NCBI RefSeq assembly: GCF_000820085.1
Contig: NZ_CDBN01000091.1
Location: 90,224 to 154,223 of the forward strand
Source of the DNA: Aeromonas sanarellii
GTDB lineage: Bacteria > Pseudomonadota > Gammaproteobacteria > Enterobacterales > Aeromonadaceae
Direction of reading: 5' to 3'
Length of the DNA: 64,000 nucleotides
The notes beneath the pieces were generated by a model, which was not told where the DNA came from, ran no database searches, and worked only from the letters and a program-made list of their open reading frames with translations. The position numbers and the translations under genes were made by a program. Below are positions 44,077-57,852 of this stretch, one piece after another (positions within the stretch are counted from its first letter, which is position 1; every line of letters starts with the position of its first letter).

Positions 44077-45159
44077 ATGGAAAGGTTGAAGGTCGAACTG
44101 GGTGAACGCAGCTACCCGATAGAGATAGCTGCCGGTCTGTTGCAACATCCCGAGGTGCTGGCGCAGACGATCAAGGGCAAGCGGGTCATGATAGTGACCA
44201 ATACCGTGGTCGCGCCCCTGTATCTTGAGCAGATCATTCAGTTGCTGTCCGGCTTTCAGGTGGAACACCTGATACTGCCGGATGGGGAGGCCCACAAGAC
44301 CCTGGCCACCTTCGAGCGGATCATGTCCGCTCTGCTGGAAACCAGCCATGGCCGTGACACCACTCTCATCGCCCTGGGGGGCGGCGTGATAGGCGACGTT
44401 GTCGGCTTCGCTGCGGCAAGCTATCAACGAGGCATTCCGTTCATCCAGGTGCCTACCACGCTGCTCTCCCAGGTTGATTCTTCCGTCGGCGGCAAGACCG
44501 CCGTCAACCATCCCCTTGGCAAGAACATGGTGGGCGCCTTCTACCAGCCCAGGCATGTGATCATCGATACCGACTGCCTCAAGACGCTGCCCGCACGGGA
44601 GTTTGCCGCCGGCATGGCCGAGGTGATCAAGTACGGCATCATCTGGGATGAGTCCTTCTTCTCCTGGCTCGAGGCCAACATGACGCGCCTGCAGCGGCTC
44701 GATGCCGACGCGCTCTCCTACGCCATTCGCCGTTGCTGCGAGATCAAGGCCGATGTGGTCGGGCAGGACGAGACCGAGCACGGGGTGCGGGCCCTGCTGA
44801 ACCTGGGGCACACCTTCGGCCACGCCATCGAGGCCGAGAAGGGCTATGGCAACTGGCTCCATGGGGAGGCGGTGGCGGCAGGCATGATGCTGGCGGCGGA
44901 CACGGCCCTGGCCCGTGGCGACATGACAGAGCAAGAGGTTGCGCGGATCCGCGCCCTGCTGCTGGCGGCCGAGCTGCCGGTGCAGGCGCCGCCGGAGATG
45001 GATTTTGCCGCCTTCATCCGCCATATGCGCCGTGACAAGAAGGTGCTGGAGGGCAAGCTGCGACTGGTGCTGCCGGTCGGGATCGGGCGGGCCCAGGTGG
45101 TGGCCGACGTGACGGATGCTCAATTGATGGCGGTGATCGAGTCTGGTCGTGACCACTAA
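44077..45159 (+). CDS. aroB: 3-dehydroquinate synthase
   Basis: This 360-residue enzyme converts DAHP to 3-dehydroquinate using NAD and a divalent metal. It has NAD-site [14 protein letters not shown] and metal ligands in AEVIKYGII and [12 protein letters not shown] (His) with HGEAVAAGM. Overlaps damX by 11 bp. Confidence 0.97.
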   Translation: MERLKVELGERSYPIEIAAGLLQHPEVLAQTIKGKRVMIVTNTVVAPLYLEQIIQLLSGFQVEHLILPDGEAHKTLATFERIMSALLETSHGRDTTLIALGGGVIGDVVGFAAASYQRGIPFIQVPTTLLSQVDSSVGGKTAVNHPLGKNMVGAFYQPRHVIIDTDCLKTLPAREFAAGMAEVIKYGIIWDESFFSWLEANMTRLQRLDADALSYAIRRCCEIKADVVGQDETEHGVRALLNLGHTFGHAIEAEKGYGNWLHGEAVAAGMMLAADTALARGDMTEQEVARIRALLLAAELPVQAPPEMDFAAFIRHMRRDKKVLEGKLRLVLPVGIGRAQVVADVTDAQLMAVIESGRDH

Positions 45160-46696
45160 CAAACTGCTCAAACTCCCTTCCCAGCGGCAGCTGGTCGACC
45201 GGCTGCTGCATCTGATCGAGTTCAATCACCCCTTTATCTTTCTCTGTGGCAAGCCCGGCAGTGGTCGTGGCACGCTCTGCGAGTCGCTGCTCGCCCAGTT
45301 GCCTGACACGGTGCGGGTGGTGAGCCTCATCGGCAGTCCGGCCATGAAGATGGCGGATGTACGCCAGTTGCTGCTGCAGCAGGTAGTGGCTCGCCCCCTG
45401 TTCAATGCGCAGGATGCGCTGGCCGACAGCTTCTTTCGCATGCTGGAGGGAAAGCCGTCCACCCTGCTGCTCATGGTAGAGCGCGCCGACGCATTGCCCG
45501 CCGAGCTGGTCGGGGAGCTGTGGGCGCTCTGTCGTCACAACGATACCCTGGCCGCGCCCCACAAACTCGCCATCCTGCTCTCCGGCGGTGACGCCTGGTG
45601 TCGCAACCAGAAGGCCCTGCTGAAAGGGCGTGCCATGCCCGCTCTCGAGCTGGAGGTCGCGCCACTGAGCGCGCCGGAGCAACGCATCTTCTTGTATGAG
45701 AAGGCCAAAGAACTCAAGATCCCGACAGCCCTCTTGCCCAAGCCCAAGGTGGAAGAGATCCTGAATGGGGCGGGCGGACACCCGTCCGCCATCATGCAGT
45801 CACTGGAGGATATCATGACCGACAGAAGGCCCAAGAAACGCCAGGCCGAGTTGCCCGTCAAGAAGATCGCGACCGTGCTGGCCCTGGTGGCCGCCGGCTT
45901 GCTGGCCCTGAGCTACCTGCCCCTGTTCGATGATGGCGGCAAGGCGCCAGACCAGGCATCGTCCCAGGGAACGGCGTTGCCCGACCCCGTCACCGCAGAT
46001 CCCCTGAGCGTCGGCGGTGCGAGTGCGGCACAGGGCACCCAGGAGAGCGACACCGGCCCCGGGGCGGCGGGGACGCAGGTCGCCCGGGATTGGCAACCCG
46101 ATGCCAAGCCCTTGCCCAAGAAGGTCGAGAGCGAGACGGTCACTACGGAGTCGACCAACTACGAGGGGCGCCGGGTAGTCATCTCCGACGAAGTGGTCGA
46201 AAAACTGATGAATCAGCCCAACGTCAGCGGCGCCCTGCCCACGGCCGTGGTGGACGAGCTGGTGGGCGGCGGTTCCCAGGCAGTGCCGACGGTGCAGGCC
46301 AAGGCACAGGGCAGCGCCCCGGCGGTCAAACCGGCTGCCCAGGGCAGCGGCACCCAGCCTGCGTCGGCCACACCGGCTGCGGCGCCGGCCCCCAAGGTGG
46401 CGTTGACTCCGGTCGCGACCCTCAACAAGAAGCCGAAGAACCACTACAGCGTCCAGCTGATGGGGGCGAGCAACACCAAGGCCGTGGACAGCTTCGTGGC
46501 GGAGCACGGGCTGGCGGGCAAGATCTGGGTCTACAAGACGAGTTTCCGTGGCAGTCCCTGGTATGTGGTGGTGCAGGGCGACTATGCCAGCAGCGCCCAG
46601 GCCAAGGCGGCGATCCGCAAGCTCTCGCCCGCCTTGCTCAAGGGACAACCCTGGCCCAAGTCGTTTGCCCAGATACAAAAAGAACTGAAGCAATAG
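45149..46696 (+). CDS. damX: DamX-like cell-division SPOR protein
   Basis: This is a 515-residue protein, starting at a GTG inside aroB. The N-terminal part (about 1-215) is an AAA-like ATPase domain with [13 protein letters not shown]. One TM helix (about 240-256) crosses the membrane, then a long Ala/Pro/Ser/Gly-rich periplasmic linker, and a C-terminal SPOR domain (about 427-515, [11 protein letters not shown]...) that binds denuded septal glycan. E. coli DamX has the same linker and SPOR but its N-terminus is much shorter, so the ATPase-like region is a variation found in some relatives. Confidence 0.92.
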   Translation: MTTNKLLKLPSQRQLVDRLLHLIEFNHPFIFLCGKPGSGRGTLCESLLAQLPDTVRVVSLIGSPAMKMADVRQLLLQQVVARPLFNAQDALADSFFRMLEGKPSTLLLMVERADALPAELVGELWALCRHNDTLAAPHKLAILLSGGDAWCRNQKALLKGRAMPALELEVAPLSAPEQRIFLYEKAKELKIPTALLPKPKVEEILNGAGGHPSAIMQSLEDIMTDRRPKKRQAELPVKKIATVLALVAAGLLALSYLPLFDDGGKAPDQASSQGTALPDPVTADPLSVGGASAAQGTQESDTGPGAAGTQVARDWQPDAKPLPKKVESETVTTESTNYEGRRVVISDEVVEKLMNQPNVSGALPTAVVDELVGGGSQAVPTVQAKAQGSAPAVKPAAQGSGTQPASATPAAAPAPKVALTPVATLNKKPKNHYSVQLMGASNTKAVDSFVAEHGLAGKIWVYKTSFRGSPWYVVVQGDYASSAQAKAAIRKLSPALLKGQPWPKSFAQIQKELKQ

Positions 46697-46708
46697 CCAG
46701 CCGCCCGA

Positions 46709-46737
46709 AGAAGGGGGTAGAATCACCCCCCTTTTTT
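46709..46737 (+). terminator. Hairpin between damX and dam
   Basis: AAGGGGGT...ACCCCCCTT with one mismatch, followed by TTTT. A possible intrinsic terminator or attenuator between genes normally cotranscribed. Confidence 0.6.
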
Positions 46738-46765
46738 GGCATCGCCTTGTTAACACCGGACATCC

Positions 46766-47638
46766 ATGAAAAAAACACGTGCGTTTTTAAAATGGGCCGG
46801 GGGAAAATACTCCCTGGTCGAAGAGATCGCCGAGCGCTTGCCGGACGGACGTGTGTTGCTGGAGCCCTTCGTCGGGGCGGGATCCGTGTTCCTCAACACG
46901 GATTACGATGCCTATGTGCTCAACGATATCAATCCGGATCTCATCGATCTCTACAACCACCTCAAGCGGCAGCCGGATCGCTTCATCGGCGAGGCTCGTC
47001 GGCTGTTCGTGGCCGAACACAACCACAAGACCGCCTACTACCGTCTGCGCACCCAGTTCAACCAGGCCGAGGCCGGGTTCGAGCGGGCCCAGCTGTTCCT
47101 CTTCCTCAACCGCCACGGCTTCAACGGCTTGTGCCGCTATAACAAGAAGGGCGGGTTCAACGTCCCCTTCGGTTCCTACAAGAAACCCTACTTCCCGGAG
47201 AAGGAGCTGTGGGCCTTCGCCGAGAAGGCGCAGAAGGCCACCTTCATCTGCGAGAGCTATGCCGACGCCATGGCGCGCGCCGAGGAAGACTGGGTGATCT
47301 ACTGCGATCCGCCCTATGCGCCCCTCTCCACCACGGCGAGTTTCACCACCTACTCGGCGGGCGGTTTCACCCTGGACGATCAGGCTCTGCTGGCTCGCCT
47401 GGCCCGCCACACCGCCGCCCACAAGGGCGTGCCCGTGCTCATCAGCAACCACGACATCGAGCTGACCCGGGAGCTCTATCGCGGGGCCCGGCTGGACGAG
47501 ATCCTGGTCAAGCGCACCATCAGCCGCAACGGCGGCGGTCGCAACAAGGTGGCCGAGCTGCTGGCACTCTATCCGCCCGGCATCGAACCCGAGCAGGGTT
47601 ATTATCCTGGCGAGGCGGAGCTGGCCGTCGCCGGTTGA
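46766..47638 (+). CDS. dam: Dam DNA adenine methyltransferase
   Basis: This 290-residue enzyme methylates adenine in GATC and serves mismatch-repair strand discrimination and replication timing. Motif I is FVGAGS (35-40), and catalytic DPPY is at 181-184. It begins MKKTRAFLKWAGGKYSLV, as does E. coli Dam. Gene order damX-dam-rpe is conserved. Confidence 0.97.
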   Translation: MKKTRAFLKWAGGKYSLVEEIAERLPDGRVLLEPFVGAGSVFLNTDYDAYVLNDINPDLIDLYNHLKRQPDRFIGEARRLFVAEHNHKTAYYRLRTQFNQAEAGFERAQLFLFLNRHGFNGLCRYNKKGGFNVPFGSYKKPYFPEKELWAFAEKAQKATFICESYADAMARAEEDWVIYCDPPYAPLSTTASFTTYSAGGFTLDDQALLARLARHTAAHKGVPVLISNHDIELTRELYRGARLDEILVKRTISRNGGGRNKVAELLALYPPGIEPEQGYYPGEAELAVAG

Positions 47639-47644
47639 GTCGTG

Positions 47645-47666
47645 AACGGTCCCTGCGGGGACCGTT
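47645..47666 (+). terminator. Hairpin after dam
   Basis: AACGGTCCC-TGCG-GGGACCGTT, 9-bp perfect stem followed by GTCGTTT. Weak T-run, so an intrinsic terminator of moderate strength or a processing hairpin. A -10-like GATAAAAT lies further on at about 47841-47848, upstream of rpe. Confidence 0.5.
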
Positions 47667-47888
47667 GTCGTTTCTGGTACTGCCGGCTTGCCGCGACACG
47701 AGCGGATCCTTCCTGCCACCCGGTGCGCCAGGCTGCGGATGGGTTTTCCCTGCAGGTACAGCCCGTTTGCAGCGATTGCACGGGGGAGCGCCGCGGTTCA
47801 CTGGTGCAGCAGATGCGGGTCGTTTTCATCGCCCTTTTGCGATAAAATTGCGCCGTTTTTTCTGCCACGCTGCCAATGGATGACGCTG

Positions 47889-48560
47889 ATGAAAGACTTT
47901 CTGATTGCCCCCTCTATCCTCTCCGCCGACTTTGCCCGCCTGGGTGAGGACGTGGCCAAGGTGCTGGCCGCCGGGGCCGACGTGGTGCACTTCGACGTGA
48001 TGGACAACCACTATGTCCCCAACCTGACCATAGGCCCCATGGTCTGCCAGGCCCTGCGTGACTATGGCATCGAAGCCCCCATCGACGTGCACCTCATGGT
48101 CAAGCCGGTGGATCGCATCGTGCCCGACTTTGCCAAGGCGGGCGCCAACCTTATCACCTTCCACCCGGAAGCCTCCGACCACGTGGATCGCACCCTGGGT
48201 CTCATCAAGGAGCAGGGTTGCCAGGCCGGCCTGGTATTGAACCCGGCCACGCCGCTCACCTGCCTCGAATACGTGATGGACAAGCTGGACGTGATCCTGC
48301 TGATGTCGGTCAACCCGGGCTTCGGTGGCCAGAGCTTCATCCCCGGCACCCTCGCCAAGCTGCGTCAGGTGCGCCGCCTGATCGACGAGAGCGGCCGCGA
48401 CATCCGTCTGGAGATCGACGGCGGCGTCAAGGTCGAGAATATCCGCGAGATCGCGGCCGCCGGTGCGGACATGTTCGTGGCCGGCTCCGCCATCTTCGGC
48501 AAGCCGGACTACAAGGCGGTGATCGACGAGATGCGGGCGGAGCTGGCCCATGTCCGTTGA
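47889..48560 (+). CDS. rpe: Ribulose-phosphate 3-epimerase
   Basis: This 223-residue TIM-barrel enzyme of the pentose phosphate pathway interconverts ribulose-5-P and xylulose-5-P. It has [12 protein letters not shown] (metal His/Asp), VHLMV, and phosphate loop [25 protein letters not shown] matches the E. coli start; ATG 9 bp upstream (47880) is less likely. Overlaps gph by 11 bp. Confidence 0.97.
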   Translation: MKDFLIAPSILSADFARLGEDVAKVLAAGADVVHFDVMDNHYVPNLTIGPMVCQALRDYGIEAPIDVHLMVKPVDRIVPDFAKAGANLITFHPEASDHVDRTLGLIKEQGCQAGLVLNPATPLTCLEYVMDKLDVILLMSVNPGFGGQSFIPGTLAKLRQVRRLIDESGRDIRLEIDGGVKVENIREIAAAGADMFVAGSAIFGKPDYKAVIDEMRAELAHVR

Positions 48561-49215
48561 GCGTCCCTTCGATCTGGTGCTGTTCGATCTCGATGGCACC
48601 CTGATCGACAGTGCCCCCCAGCTGGCGCTGGCGGTCAACCGTACCCTGGCGGATCTGGGGCTGGCGGAGGCCGACGAGGCGGTGGTGCGCACCTGGGTCG
48701 GCAACGGTGCCGACAAGCTGATCCAGCGTGCACTGGATTACCGCGAGGCGCCCGAGCTGTTCGCCAGGGCCCGCCCCCTGTTTGACCGGCACTACCAGGC
48801 CTGCCTGCTGGAAGGACTGGGGATGTATGAAGGGGTCGAGCAGAGCCTGCGTCGCCTGCAACGGCTCGGCTATCGCCAGGCCGTGGTGACCAACAAGCCG
48901 AGCCACTTCGTGCAGCCCATTCTGGAGGCCCTCGGCATCCAGGATTGCTTCGCCCTCTGGCTGGGGGGCAACTGCGTGCCCGTCAAGAAGCCGAGCCCGG
49001 AGCCGCTGCTGCACGCCTGCCACGAGCTGGGTGTCAGCCCGTCCCGCACCCTGATGGTGGGGGACTCCGAAAATGACGTGCTGGCTGCCCAGGCGGCCGG
49101 CATGAAGGTGGTGGGGCTCACCTACGGCTACAACTATGGCCGCCCCATCGCGGATTCCCGCCCGGACTGGGTATGCGAGCAGTTTGCACAGCTCGATGCC
49201 CTGCTGGCCGAATAA
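48550..49215 (+). CDS. gph: Phosphoglycolate phosphatase
   Basis: This 221-residue HAD hydrolase detoxifies 2-phosphoglycolate. It has nucleophile Asp13 and acid Asp15 in [18 protein letters not shown] for motif II, and MVGDSENDV for motif IV. Overlaps rpe; trpS starts 17 bp after its end. Confidence 0.95.
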   Translation: MSVERPFDLVLFDLDGTLIDSAPQLALAVNRTLADLGLAEADEAVVRTWVGNGADKLIQRALDYREAPELFARARPLFDRHYQACLLEGLGMYEGVEQSLRRLQRLGYRQAVVTNKPSHFVQPILEALGIQDCFALWLGGNCVPVKKPSPEPLLHACHELGVSPSRTLMVGDSENDVLAAQAAGMKVVGLTYGYNYGRPIADSRPDWVCEQFAQLDALLAE

Positions 49216-49232
49216 CAAGGATCAACACATTC

Positions 49233-50237
49233 ATGGCTAAACCAATCGTATTGAGCGGGGCCCAACCCTCGGGCCAGCTGACCATAGGCAACTACATGGG
49301 GGCCCTGCGTCAGTGGGTCAGCATGCAGGATGACTTCGACTGCCTCTACTGCATCGTCGATCTGCACGCCATCACCACCCGCCAGGATCCCGCGGCCCTG
49401 CGCAAGGCCTGCCTGGACGCCGCCGCCCTCTATCTGGCGGTCGGCATCGATCCGGCCAAGAGCACCGTCTTCATCCAGTCCCACGTGCCCCAGCACGCCG
49501 AGCTCGGCTGGATACTGAACTGCTACACCCAGATGGGCGAGCTGTCGCGCATGACCCAGTTCAAGGACAAGTCCGCCCGTTTCGAGAACAACGTCAACGT
49601 CGGCCTGTTTGGCTATCCGGTGCTGATGGCGGCGGATATCCTGCTCTACCAGGCCAATCAGGTGCCGGTCGGCAATGACCAGAAGCAGCATCTGGAACTG
49701 ACCCGCGACATCTGCACCCGCTTCAACAACCTGTACGGCGAGGTGTTCACCCTGCCCGAGCCCTTCATCCCGACCGAAGGGGCGCGGGTGATGAGCCTGC
49801 AGGATCCCACCAAGAAGATGTCCAAGTCCGACGACAACGAGGCGAACTTCATCGGCCTGCTGGAAGATCCCAAGCAGATCGTCAAGAAGATCAAGCGGGC
49901 GATGACCGACTCCGACGAGCCGGCCGTGGTGCGCTTCGACCCCGAGAACAAGCCGGGGGTCTCCAACCTGCTGACCCTGATGTCCGGGGTGACGGGTCGC
50001 TCCATCCCCGAGCTGGAGCAGCACTTCGAGGGCAAGATGTACGGCCACCTCAAGGGCGAGACGGCCGATGCCGTGGTCGCCTTGCTGGAGCCCATCCAGG
50101 CGCGCTTCCGCGAGCTGCGTCAGGATGAGACTCATCTGCGGGCCATTTTGGCGGCTGGCGCACAAAAGGCGCGGGAAAGGGCTGAAAAAACCCTGACCAG
50201 CGTATATGATGTTGTCGGCTTCGTTCCTCGAGCCTGA
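49233..50237 (+). CDS. trpS: Tryptophanyl-tRNA synthetase
   Basis: This 334-residue class I synthetase has the HIGH equivalent TIGN in [13 protein letters not shown] (residues 11-23) and KMSKS at 195-199. The start [14 protein letters not shown] has SD AAGGAT upstream; longer in-frame starts fall within gph. Last gene of the pil-aro-dam cluster in the usual order. Confidence 0.97.
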   Translation: MAKPIVLSGAQPSGQLTIGNYMGALRQWVSMQDDFDCLYCIVDLHAITTRQDPAALRKACLDAAALYLAVGIDPAKSTVFIQSHVPQHAELGWILNCYTQMGELSRMTQFKDKSARFENNVNVGLFGYPVLMAADILLYQANQVPVGNDQKQHLELTRDICTRFNNLYGEVFTLPEPFIPTEGARVMSLQDPTKKMSKSDDNEANFIGLLEDPKQIVKKIKRAMTDSDEPAVVRFDPENKPGVSNLLTLMSGVTGRSIPELEQHFEGKMYGHLKGETADAVVALLEPIQARFRELRQDETHLRAILAAGAQKARERAEKTLTSVYDVVGFVPRA

Positions 50238-50357
50238 CATACTGGGAAGGTGTAGTAGAAGAGAGCTGGGTATCTGCCTGGCTTTCTTTGTTTTACCCGC
50301 CCGGTTCGTCATTTCCTCCTTCAATGTCACACAGGGGTCGTTGCCCCAAGAGAAAGC

Positions 50358-50573
50358 ATGTCTGCCGAATCACATATCCTGACTGAAGAACTGGGTGACA
50401 AGGGCCACTGGCTGCGCAAGTTTCGCAAGGCCAAGAACCTCAACACCCTGCAGCTGATGGTCTCCAATGCCATCGACAAGCACCACAAGACCCCGGCCAT
50501 CGCGGCGGCCATCTACCTGGCCGAGTGTCAGCGCGAGCGCGAGCTGGAGCAGGGGCGCCTGCTGGATCGCTGA
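50358..50573 (+). CDS. Small protein of unknown function, 71 residues
   Basis: The product is compact and has no TM segment or signal peptide. Helical content is suggested by WLRKFRKAKNLNTLQLMVSNAIDK and TPAIAAAIYLAECQRERELEQG. It has a plausible SD (AAGAGA) and codon use like its neighbours. It starts 120 bp after trpS. No family was recognised. The length and mixed charge suggest a DNA- or protein-binding small protein, but this is only a guess. Confidence 0.6.
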   Translation: MSAESHILTEELGDKGHWLRKFRKAKNLNTLQLMVSNAIDKHHKTPAIAAAIYLAECQRERELEQGRLLDR

Positions 50574-50980
50574 GCCTTGCCTGCGGGCGCTGGCCATTCG
50601 CGGGCTGTGCTGCCGATCCCCTGAGCCCGGCGCAAGCCGAGTCCCGTTTATTCCTCCCCGGGGCCTGCCCATGGTGGCGAGAGCGCTCGTCTCCCCCTTG
50701 GCTCCTGCCCACCTCGCAGACCATGAAAAATGGCGTTGCGCCTGCACGGGGCGTGAAGGGGGCCGCGATGCTCCCCGGCCGTCGGCCTGTCGATTATCTC
50801 CGCCCGTCGGGAGGGGCGATAACAGGGCCGCGCCGCCACCGCCAGGCTTGCCATCCGGATCACCACGACGACCCCGGTTTATTAACGGGGAGAGACATGC
50901 CAGAATGCGCGGCGTCTGTCCGTCGCTGCTCGTGACGGGCTGTCCGATCACCGTCTCTGTCTGACTCCCAGGGTCTTTTC
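50574..50980. other. GC-rich gap between the 71-residue protein gene and pabA
   Basis: No gene supported; the open frames here lack protein-like composition and run through both flanking genes. An imperfect hairpin TTATC...GCCC-GTCGGGAG-GGGC...GATAA lies at 50794-50822. It may hold the pabA promoter and perhaps a small RNA; nothing further can be shown. Confidence 0.4.
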
Positions 50981-51562
50981 ATGCTGCTACTCATCGACAA
51001 CTACGACTCCTTCACCTGGAACCTGGTGCAATATTTCGGTGCCCTGGGACAGGAGGTGCTGGTGAAGCGCAACGACGAGCTGAGCCTGGAGGAGATAGCC
51101 CGGCTCGCCCCACGCCACCTGGTGATCTCCCCTGGGCCCTGCACGCCGAACGAGGCGGGCATCTCCCTGGCCGCCATCCGCCGCTTCGCGGGCGAGATCC
51201 CCATCCTCGGCGTCTGTCTCGGTCACCAGTCCCTGGCCCAGGCGTTTGGGGCTCAGGTTGTACGTGCGCGCCAGATGATGCACGGCAAGACGTCCCTCAT
51301 CCGCCATCGGGGGGAGGGGGTGTTCAGGGGATTGAAGGATCCGCTGCGGGTCACCCGCTACCACTCCCTCGTCGTGGAGCGCGATTCCCTGCCCGATTGT
51401 TTCGAAGTCACCGCCTGGAGCGAGCATGCCGACGGCTCCATGGACGAGATCATGGGCCTGCGACATAAAACACTGGCGCTGGAAGGGGTGCAGTTCCATC
51501 CGGAGAGCATCCTGAGCGAGCAGGGCCACCAGTTATTGGCCAATTTTTTAGCCGTTTCCTGA
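50981..51562 (+). CDS. pabA: Aminodeoxychorismate/anthranilate synthase glutamine amidotransferase
   Basis: This 193-residue class I glutamine amidotransferase supplies ammonia to PabB for p-aminobenzoate (folate) synthesis. The catalytic triad is Cys79 in GVCLGHQS, His173 and Glu175 in QFHPES. PabA and TrpG are similar; placement next to argD, as in E. coli and vibrios, favours pabA. A TrpG role is not excluded. Confidence 0.9.
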   Translation: MLLLIDNYDSFTWNLVQYFGALGQEVLVKRNDELSLEEIARLAPRHLVISPGPCTPNEAGISLAAIRRFAGEIPILGVCLGHQSLAQAFGAQVVRARQMMHGKTSLIRHRGEGVFRGLKDPLRVTRYHSLVVERDSLPDCFEVTAWSEHADGSMDEIMGLRHKTLALEGVQFHPESILSEQGHQLLANFLAVS

Positions 51563-53058
<1,496 letters not shown>

Positions 53059-53067
53059 GGCTAGTTG

Positions 53068-53106
53068 AGGTGGGGAACCCGCCCGGCAGGAGCCGGGCCC
53101 CCACCT
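53068..53106. repeat. Long hairpin between argD and astA
   Basis: AGGTGGGG (53068-53075) pairs perfectly with CCCCACCT (53099-53106), and inside it GCCCGGC (53081-53087) pairs with GCCGGGC (53092-53098), leaving only a 5-nt bulge. No T-run follows, so it is not a standard terminator; it may tune the ratio of transaminase to AstA by RNA processing. Confidence 0.6.
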
Positions 53107-53133
53107 GTCGTCAATGAAAGGGAGTTGTCATTT

Positions 53134-55684
<2,551 letters not shown>

Positions 55685-55702
55685 TCGTTCATGGAGATAG
55701 CG

Positions 55703-55816
55703 ATGCAGACGAGATGGCTCAATGCCGACGACTACTGTGTCATATCTCCGGTGACTTCGGTCGAGGATGGCAAGGCGAGCATGCCGGATCAGCTGTCCCC
55801 CGGCCTGACCTTCTAA
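55703..55816 (+). pseudogene. Diverged duplicate of the astD 3' end
   Basis: Directly after astD, a 37-codon frame starts with ATG and a GGAGATAG-type SD, and its last ~29 codons repeat the astD end (ADYC...[19 protein letters not shown]). A 41-bp block is identical. The last codons for P, G, L, T and F differ only at third bases, and there is one codon insertion near the front. It is 132 bp downstream of the true end. Probably a recombination relic; translation of the short peptide is possible. Confidence 0.85.
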
Positions 55817-55873
55817 TAACAAAGGGGCATCCACGGGTGCCCTTGTCTGTACCCGCAATCAAAGGAAAGAGAG

Positions 55874-56671
55874 ATGCAAAAGGATATCGAGACCCTGTTT
55901 GGCCATCTGTGGGACAACTACATTCAGGTCACCCCCAGTGCCCACAAGGTTCACCAACTGCTGGGGGGCGGTGCCCCCATCATCAACGATCACGTGGCGT
56001 TTCGGACCTACAACCTGCCCAAGCTCGGCCTCGAGAAGCTGGCGGCCCACTTCCGTGCCCTGGGGTACGAGGAGAAGGGCGAGTATGTGTTCAAGGCCAA
56101 GAAGCTCTATGCCAAGCACTTCGAGCATGCGGATCCGGACGCCCCCAAGGTGTTCATCAGCGAGCTGAAGGTGGAAGAGCTCTCGGCAGGCGCCCAGGCC
56201 ATCATCCACAAGCTGGTGGATCAGGTGCCCGATCACCTCACCGACACCCCGGCCTTCCTCTATGCCGGCGCCCCCTGGCAGGTCTCCTGGAGCGACTACC
56301 AGACCCTGCTGGCGGAGAGCGAGTACGCGGCCTGGATGGCGGCCTGGGGCTATCGTGCCAACCACTTCACGGTCAATATCAACCGTTTGGCAGACTTTGA
56401 AACCATCGAACAGGTCAATGCGGCCCTGAAGGCGGCGGGCTTCGTGCTGAACACCGTCGGCGGCGAGGTGAAGGGAGATCCTCAGGTGATGCTGGAGCAG
56501 TCCTCCACCATGGCGGACAAGGCCGAGGTGGCCTTCAGCGACGGCGTACGCGCCATCCCGAGCTGCTTCTACGAATTCGCCCTGCGCTACCCGCAGCCGG
56601 ATGGCGTGCTCTATCCGGGCTTCGTCGAGGCCTCGGCGGACAAGATCTTCGAGTCCACCAACGCCATGTAA
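55874..56671 (+). CDS. DUF1338 metalloenzyme, HglS-like
   Basis: This 265-residue protein belongs to DUF1338, whose larger members are 2-oxoadipate dioxygenase/decarboxylases (HglS/YdcJ). The Fe(II) site is visible as His40 in NDHVAFRTY, His164 in RANHFTV and Glu234 in CFYEFALRYP. It is about 60% the length of HglS and probably lacks its accessory domain. Its place 190 bp after astD suggests a step in amino-acid breakdown, with substrate unknown. Confidence 0.82.
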   Translation: MQKDIETLFGHLWDNYIQVTPSAHKVHQLLGGGAPIINDHVAFRTYNLPKLGLEKLAAHFRALGYEEKGEYVFKAKKLYAKHFEHADPDAPKVFISELKVEELSAGAQAIIHKLVDQVPDHLTDTPAFLYAGAPWQVSWSDYQTLLAESEYAAWMAAWGYRANHFTVNINRLADFETIEQVNAALKAAGFVLNTVGGEVKGDPQVMLEQSSTMADKAEVAFSDGVRAIPSCFYEFALRYPQPDGVLYPGFVEASADKIFESTNAM

Positions 56672-56704
56672 GGTGGTGCCGGATCATGCCGGTACCGCGT
56701 TATG

Positions 56705-56733
56705 AAAAACGCCTCCCTGGTGGAGGCGTTTTT
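56705..56733. terminator. Terminator after the DUF1338 gene
   Basis: AAAAACGCCTCC and GGAGGCGTTTTT arms with a 5-nt loop; A-run on the left and T-run on the right, so it can serve both the + strand gene and the - strand HAD gene. Confidence 0.85.
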
Positions 56734-56761
56734 GTTGGCGGACGGGGCACATTTGCCCACC

Positions 56762-57358
56762 CTAGCGCGGGCAGAGTGCGCCCTGATGGACCAGCAGGGT
56801 CTCCATGCCGGCGGCGCGGCCCGCCTCCAGGCCTATGGGGGTGTCTTCGAACACCAGGCAGTTGGCCGGCTTGGCGCCGAGCTGCTCGGCCACTTTCAGG
56901 AAGGTGTCGGGGTGGGGCTTGTGGTTGACCACGTCATCGGCGCTCACCAGCACGGGGATGAAGGCGTCGAGCCCGGTCTGGCGCAGGATGTGTGCCGCAT
57001 GCGCCCGGGTTGAGCCTGTGCCTATGCCCATGGGCACCTTGCCATGGCAGCCCTTGACCAGCTCCCACATGGCGGGAAACACGCTTACCTTATCGATATG
57101 CTCAAGATAGAGCGCCACCTTGCGGCGGGCGAAGGCCTCCACGTCGATGGCCAGCCCGTGCTGCTCTGCCAGCATGGCCACTATCTTGCGGGTGGGAATG
57201 CCGCCGTACTCGTTGAGCTGCGCCCGATCGAACGGCAGGCCGAACTCGGCGCTCGTCTGCTCCCAGGCATCCAGGTGCAGGGGCATGGAGTCCACCAGGG
57301 TGCCATCCATATCGAAGATCAGGGCGTCGTACTGCTCAAAGCGGTGTTGCTCGGTCAT
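56762..57358 (-). CDS. yqaB: HAD-family sugar phosphatase, YqaB type
   Basis: This 198-residue HAD-IA phosphatase has nucleophile Asp16 and Asp18 in FDMDGTLVDS, motif II GTGST, and FEDTPIGLEAGRAAGM for motif IV. Length and the WEQTSAEFGLPFD cap segment resemble E. coli YqaB (fructose-1-phosphate/6-phosphogluconate phosphatase). Specific substrate inferred only. Confidence 0.8.
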   Translation of the reverse strand: MTEQHRFEQYDALIFDMDGTLVDSMPLHLDAWEQTSAEFGLPFDRAQLNEYGGIPTRKIVAMLAEQHGLAIDVEAFARRKVALYLEHIDKVSVFPAMWELVKGCHGKVPMGIGTGSTRAHAAHILRQTGLDAFIPVLVSADDVVNHKPHPDTFLKVAEQLGAKPANCLVFEDTPIGLEAGRAAGMETLLVHQGALCPR

Positions 57359-57441
57359 GGGACTGCTTCCTCCTGGGCGAAAGGCCCAGGGTACCAGATC
57401 CGTCGGTTGGATGCCGCTCGCCCCGTCGGCGGTGTCTCGGC

Positions 57442-57807
57442 CTAGGCGCGCTGGCGCTCGCTCTGGGCCTCCAGCTCCTTGCCGAGGAAGTAGTTCAGGA
57501 AGGTGCGGATCACCGCGATGATGGCGAGGCGGATCAGCTCCTCCTTGCTCGGTGCCACCGTGGTGGCCAGGATGTCGGCGGCGAGCTGGAACTCCAGCGC
57601 CAGGATGAGCCAGCTGCCGAAGCAGAGCCGGATGCGGGGAAAGCCGGGCTCGTGATCCCGCACCCTGGCCGCCAGCCAGAGGGTCTTGCCGAGCCCCATC
57701 ACCACGCAGGCGATGGAGATGAGTTCCAGCAGCAGCTGGAACAGCTCGACCCCGTGCATCATGGCCTCTCTCAGGCCGGTTATTTCAAACACGCTCGACT
57801 CCTCCAC
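57442..57807 (-). CDS. DUF1622 family membrane protein
   Basis: This 121-residue protein has about three TM helices (about 24-43, 63-83, 90-110). It contains RIRLCFGSWLILALEFQLAADILATTVAPSKEELIRLAIIAVIRTFLNYFL, typical of DUF1622. Function unknown. It lies between yqaB and the esterase on the same strand without tight coupling. Confidence 0.75.
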   Translation of the reverse strand: MEESSVFEITGLREAMMHGVELFQLLLELISIACVVMGLGKTLWLAARVRDHEPGFPRIRLCFGSWLILALEFQLAADILATTVAPSKEELIRLAIIAVIRTFLNYFLGKELEAQSERQRA

Positions 57808-57852
57808 GATTCAAAAGAGACACTTGTACCACGCTGACCGGCCCGGGCCAAC

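Noticed and set aside
50467..50964. 165-codon frame between the 71-residue protein and pabA
   Set aside because: Ser/Arg/Pro-rich, begins inside the small gene and has no SD or homology-like features.
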